This document shows, piece after piece, positions 60,627 through 64,000 of a DNA stretch of 64,000 nt. Made by a program: the position numbers and the translations under genes. The notes below the pieces were generated by a model. The model was given only the letters and a program-made list of their open reading frames with translations. It was not told where the DNA came from and ran no database searches. The number at the start of each line of letters is the position of its first letter. Position 1 is the first letter of the stretch. The stretch is from NCBI RefSeq assembly GCF_036669915.1, contig NC_089312.1:32569330-32633329 (forward strand), in the 5' to 3' direction. This stretch comes from Pocillopora verrucosa. Taxonomy: Eukaryota > Cnidaria > Anthozoa > Scleractinia > Pocilloporidae.

Positions 60627-61540
60627 GCCGGAGGATCAAGTCTTGAGGCAGATAAGGATCGCTGGGGGCCATGGAAGACGACAATCTACAGCTTACAGAT
60701 TCTTAATCTTCATTGGTTAATTGGGTGTAGGATAATGATTCAAGACTGTAGTGAATTAAGTCAGACATACGAAATATAAACGTGATAAACACAGCAATAA
60801 ATAAACAACTAGTGTATGTAACGCCGGTGTGGTGATGTGTTAGAGCCAAATGCTGATAGAAACAATAGTGAACAACAACGAGGTTTGGGGAAATTTTGAT
60901 TTTCTGGGGAAAACCCAAGAAAGCGAGACATGAAACCAGTAAAAGCTCAATAACTGAGAAAGCCCCATCGAATGCAATCAAAAATAATAAAGTTGATAAA
61001 TTAACTGACTTCAAGGAAGGGAATAAGTGAAAAAAGACTCCAGGGGAAGAATGAATGAATAGTGAAATAAGGGCGGAGGACGACGAAAAGAAAGGCAGGG
61101 CTACTAACTGTTCTTTTCCGCTCTGAGATTATGTAAATTAGCCAGCAAGGTAAAATTATTGATTGTTCGAAACCTTTTGAGGAATCTTCCTACTATTTGG
61201 GCGCAAACCGTCGTCACATGGGAATATGGACTTGTAAGAATTTTAAGATAATTTTAATCCTTACTTTCTTGTAGTCTTCTTTCTTACTGTTTTTTTTATT
61301 CATGGTTGCCTTGTTATTATGGCCTTTTTTGCTATTGGTGACAATAAAAACTCAGAAGGACTCCCTATATAAAATATCACTTGACTTGTAAGTTTAGTCA
61401 CTTTTAATTTCTTTGGCTTCACAATAAGTTCTCAAAAGATTTAACTAAGTTTGTGCATACTTCATGCAGTTTTTTTAAACACCGTGCAATAAATCAAACG
61501 CTGCAAGCTTATCTTTAAGTGATACCTGCCAAAGAAAAGT
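60627..61540. other. Spacer between the small secreted gene and LU-F
   Basis: 3' flank of the small gene with AATAAA at 60796-60801, then AT-rich sequence without a recognisable gene. LU-F ends toward it from the right. Confidence 0.4.
60796..60801 (+). terminator. Candidate poly(A) signal of the small secreted gene
   Basis: AATAAA 170 bases after the stop codon. Confidence 0.5.
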
Positions 61541-61550
61541 TATGAAATAC

Positions 61551-63174
61551 TTAAATGAACAATGAAAAGCTAACTGCCAATACAAGGGTCGCTCCCAGGA
61601 CTTTTCCCGTAGTAACGCTATTAGCCTCGGAGGGAAGCGTTGGAGGCTGGGAAGCCTTGGCAAAGTCGTAGTCGAAGTTGCATTTATCTTCTTGACAACT
61701 GGCCATCTTAGAGCAGACTGTTTCTTTCCCAAAGTCCTTACAAGGATCTTTGTTGCAGTCCTCGTACAAGCAGCAGCCTGTCATCGAAAGGAAAATCAAA
61801 TCCTTATTATTATCACGAGCCTAAGTAGTTCATAAGACTTTAAAAGAAGTTGAGAAATGCTAATTGGGTAAACGAAATAAATGTGTCTTATTCAAACTCT
61901 TTTATTTTATTTCACCTCATATCATCGCATCGAATGTGATGGAACCTCCTCGTGATGCAATGCTCTCTAATTCCATGGCATCGAGTTTAATTTTATGTCA
62001 TCTCCTCATGTAATGTCAGGTCGGTCCTGACGTGTCATGCTATGTCGTGTTGTATCACCCCACATCTGTAACATTTGATCTTATTTTTGTCACGTCACGC
62101 GATGCAATTTTACGTAAGGCGATGTCATATCGGTCTGGCGAGGTTATTTCATTTTTATCACCCCATTTGTTGTCATTTTTTTCCAAGTTATTTTCATTCA
62201 TGTCACCCCATGCCTCACATCGCACATCTCAGCTCTCATAATGTTATGTTAATTGCATCTCAAATTACTTCCCGAAACTGTATTCACATGTCACCTCATC
62301 GCCTCTCGTTTTAAACATCATTTCTATCCTCAACAAAGGGCCTCAATGGGGTTAACCGTTAGCTGTAAAACGGCCAAAGAATTAAGCCATTAGGCGTAAA
62401 AACTGACCAATTTTAACCGTTAGTCGTGAAAAAAGTTCACTGTAAAAAAAGTTTCTGGTGAAAACAATGGAAAGATATTAACCGCATTTTTTCCAAGTTA
62501 TTTTCATGCATGTCATCCCATGCTGTCATATCTGTTGCGCAAAATCATGACCTGTTATCATACGTTTATCGTGTGATTTTATGTGGTGTCTGTTCTAAAT
62601 GTCTCGACGCGCTATCTTATTCCATCTTGTCTTGATTTTTCATTTCATCACATCGCATATCTCAGCTCTCATAATGTTATGTTAATTGCATCTCAAATCA
62701 CTTCCCGAAACTGTATTCACATGTCACCTCATCGCCTCTCGCTTTTTCATTTCTATCCTCAACAAACGGCCTCAATGGGGTTAACTGTTAGCTGTAAAAC
62801 GGCCAAAGAATTTAGCCATTAGGCGTAAAAACTGACAAATTTTAACCGTTAGTCGTGAAAAAAGTTCACTGTAAAAAAAGTTTCTGATGAAAACAATGGA
62901 AAGATATTAACCGCAAGCCGTAAATTGGCCAAAATTTTGACCGTTAGCCGAAAAAGCCAGCACCCAATTGAAACCCTCCTAACACGTCTCTCACTTTGAA
63001 GTTTCTTACTTTTAAACACTTTGATCGTGTCATATGAAGTGTAATTGACTGTGTACACTTGACAAGCGAACACAGAACCAGGCATGGATGAATCATCACA
63101 TTTTACTGTCGCGTTACCAGACCCCTCACAACTTGGTGCAGCTCCACCACAACGATAGCACGTGATCGACCATC
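61551..63174 (-). CDS. LU-F: Ly6/uPAR three-finger protein, 5' exon missing from window
   Basis: Two minus-strand exons, 63174-63010 and 61777-61551, join in phase 1. The upstream one begins after TTTGTCTTTAG with two bases finishing a split Gly codon, as in the other LU genes, so a signal exon is expected further right; none was found up to 64000. The first exon gives ITCYRCGGAAPSC ... VKC ... FACQVYTV, the second CCLYEDCNKDPC ... TVCSKMASCQEDKCN, followed by a Ser/Pro/Thr-rich stretch and a hydrophobic terminus (LGATLVLAVSFSLFI) typical of a GPI signal. The pattern differs from its neighbours: the CC pair comes at the start of the second exon and the terminal CN lacks a preceding CC. The intron contains MITEs and a tandem duplication. 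Confidence 0.78.
61910..62476. repeat. Degenerate TGTCATCTCATG-type repeat and left unit of a tandem duplication
   Basis: A low-complexity region of ATGTCAT/CACCTCAT/CATCGCATG variants in the LU-F intron. From about 62170 to 62476 it forms the left unit of a duplication whose right unit starts at 62477. Confidence 0.65.
62339..62476. mobile_element. MITE, GAGGGTCTCAAT family, 3'-truncated copy
   Basis: Starts GGCCTCAATGGGGTTAACCG and matches 62768-62905 almost base for base. It stops after GATATTAACCGC, where the duplicated flank restarts. Confidence 0.7.
62477..62905. repeat. Right unit of the tandem duplication
   Basis: It repeats CATTTTTTCCAAGTTATTTTCAT and, after about 120 extra bases, CTCAGCTCTCATAATGTTATG and CCCGAAACTGTATTCACATG at an offset of about 430 bases from the left unit, then continues into a MITE copy. 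Confidence 0.75.
62768..62978. mobile_element. MITE, GAGGGTCTCAAT family, full-length copy
   Basis: Left end GGCCTCAATGGGGTTAAC and right end CCAATTGAAACCCTC are inverted. The interior holds repeated TTAACCGTTAGYCGTRAAA-type units in both orientations. About 210 bases, non-coding. Confidence 0.7.
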
Positions 63175-63377
63175 CTAAAGACAAAACATTTAAGAATGAA
63201 AATCGCTTTTAAACTAGGACTAATTAGGATTATGGCACCCTTCATTACGAGTGCTGCAGGACACGCGTTTCTCCGCCGGGGAGTTTTGAGACGAGTACGA
63301 TAGAAGTTTGCCGGGGGTCTGTCACTATCAATCAGCGGTAGATCCCTTGCAGATTTCTCGCCGGTTCACGTTTTTTT

Positions 63378-63601
63378 TAACCCTTTAACTCCCAGAAGTA
63401 ATTAACATGTAACTTCTCCTTAAAATATCCATACATTAGCGAGCAAGCAGGTAATGAGAATACTCAAACTTAGACAGGTAGAAGTTGCTATCTTGACCTA
63501 TAACTAAATTCTAATTCTCAAGGGAAATTAATAACAATAATAAATAATAAACAATAAGAAGGAAGAATTAACAATTGGATCTTGGGAGTTAAAGGGTTAA
63601 G
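63378..63601. mobile_element. MITE with TTAACCCTTTAACTCCCAAGA terminal inverted repeats
   Basis: Starts TTAACCCTTTAACTCCCAGA and ends TCTTGGGAGTTAAAGGGTTAA: a 20-base, nearly perfect inverted terminal repeat around an AT-rich non-coding interior. Best copy of this family in the window; others at 28663 and, eroded, 21166 and 29755. Confidence 0.8.
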
Positions 63602-63745
63602 GCCTCTGACGTTCCCGCGGGCGAATAACAGGCGCTCGTACGGTGGCACTTATGATAAGGACGTGATTATGATCACGATCTCGACACGTGATCTATTCCA
63701 CTGACGAGTTCCCCATTGCTTATTGGTAGAGTGTGATTTCGAATT

Positions 63746-63770
63746 GGGGGGGGGGGGGGGAAGGGGGGGA
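63746..63770. repeat. Poly-G tract
   Basis: A run of about 15 G, then AA and seven more G. Its length may be unreliable in the assembly. Confidence 0.8.
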
Positions 63771-64000
63771 GATGGTGTGGTGTGTGATTGTAGCCTCCTT
63801 TCTTATCAATTTATCACCTTTTATACCCGCATTCCACCGGATTAATGTAAACGCACAACTTCGTATTCATTTTTCTCCTTTGGGATAAATAAATTTAAGA
63901 GGAATATGAATTCTGAGAAGAAAAGCAACTTTCTCGTAAATGTTCGCCACAAAGAAATGCACGCACGACCTGAAATGAGTCCATCCGAAACGTTTGTCCT

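Noticed and set aside
62032..62822. His/Ser-rich open frames in the LU-F intron
   Set aside because: They arise from the degenerate CAT/CTCAT repeat and occur twice because of the tandem duplication.

Overview
The window looks like nuclear DNA of a marine invertebrate, most likely an anthozoan cnidarian (stony coral or sea anemone). Pointers are the AT-rich intron-containing genes with GT-AG introns, very animal-like G-alpha-q and ANP32 proteins, a dense group of Ly6/uPAR-type (LU, three-finger) genes, and many short inverted-repeat elements with Penelope-like and LINE remnants. The taxon is inference. Gene models were assembled by hand from splice signals, reading-frame continuity and family similarity.

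Left part (1-31.6 kb), three single-copy type genes, all on the + strand: a seven-exon G protein alpha subunit of the Gq class (3955-11492, 353 aa); a nine-exon ANP32 acidic leucine-rich nuclear phosphoprotein (17702-23129, 303 aa) whose C-terminus carries an ANP32E-like GLxYL motif; and a four-exon cytoplasmic SAM-domain protein with two cysteine clusters (25990-30610, 266 aa) that I cannot assign to a named family. These genes are separated by 2.8-6 kb of sequence in which I see no convincing gene.

Right part (32-64 kb), a cluster of six genes for small secreted or surface-anchored LU proteins on both strands. Most consist of a short signal-peptide exon, a phase-1 intron and one or two LU exons ending in a hydrophobic anchor. 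They are LU-A (32176-33600, -), LU-B (34527-37824, +), LU-C (38589-40533, -), LU-D (42605-45519, -), LU-E (48984-55245, +, disrupted) and LU-F (61551-63174, -, its signal exon not found and probably beyond the window). LU-B stands out: two fibronectin type II modules, each on its own symmetric 1-1 exon, sit between signal peptide and LU domain (signal-FN2-FN2-LU-membrane anchor). LU-E is broken by a full-length-looking LINE (51519-54952) with an intact 1081-codon ORF and an 8-bp target-site duplication. A separate two-exon gene (60034-60626) encodes an 81-aa secreted acidic protein rich in Asp/Ser/Ala.

The gene-poor stretches hold several MITE families, two related hairpin elements, a nested insertion, a ~0.3-0.4 kb tandem duplication and Penelope-like fragments with hammerhead-like cores. 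No rRNA, tRNA or CRISPR was recognised.
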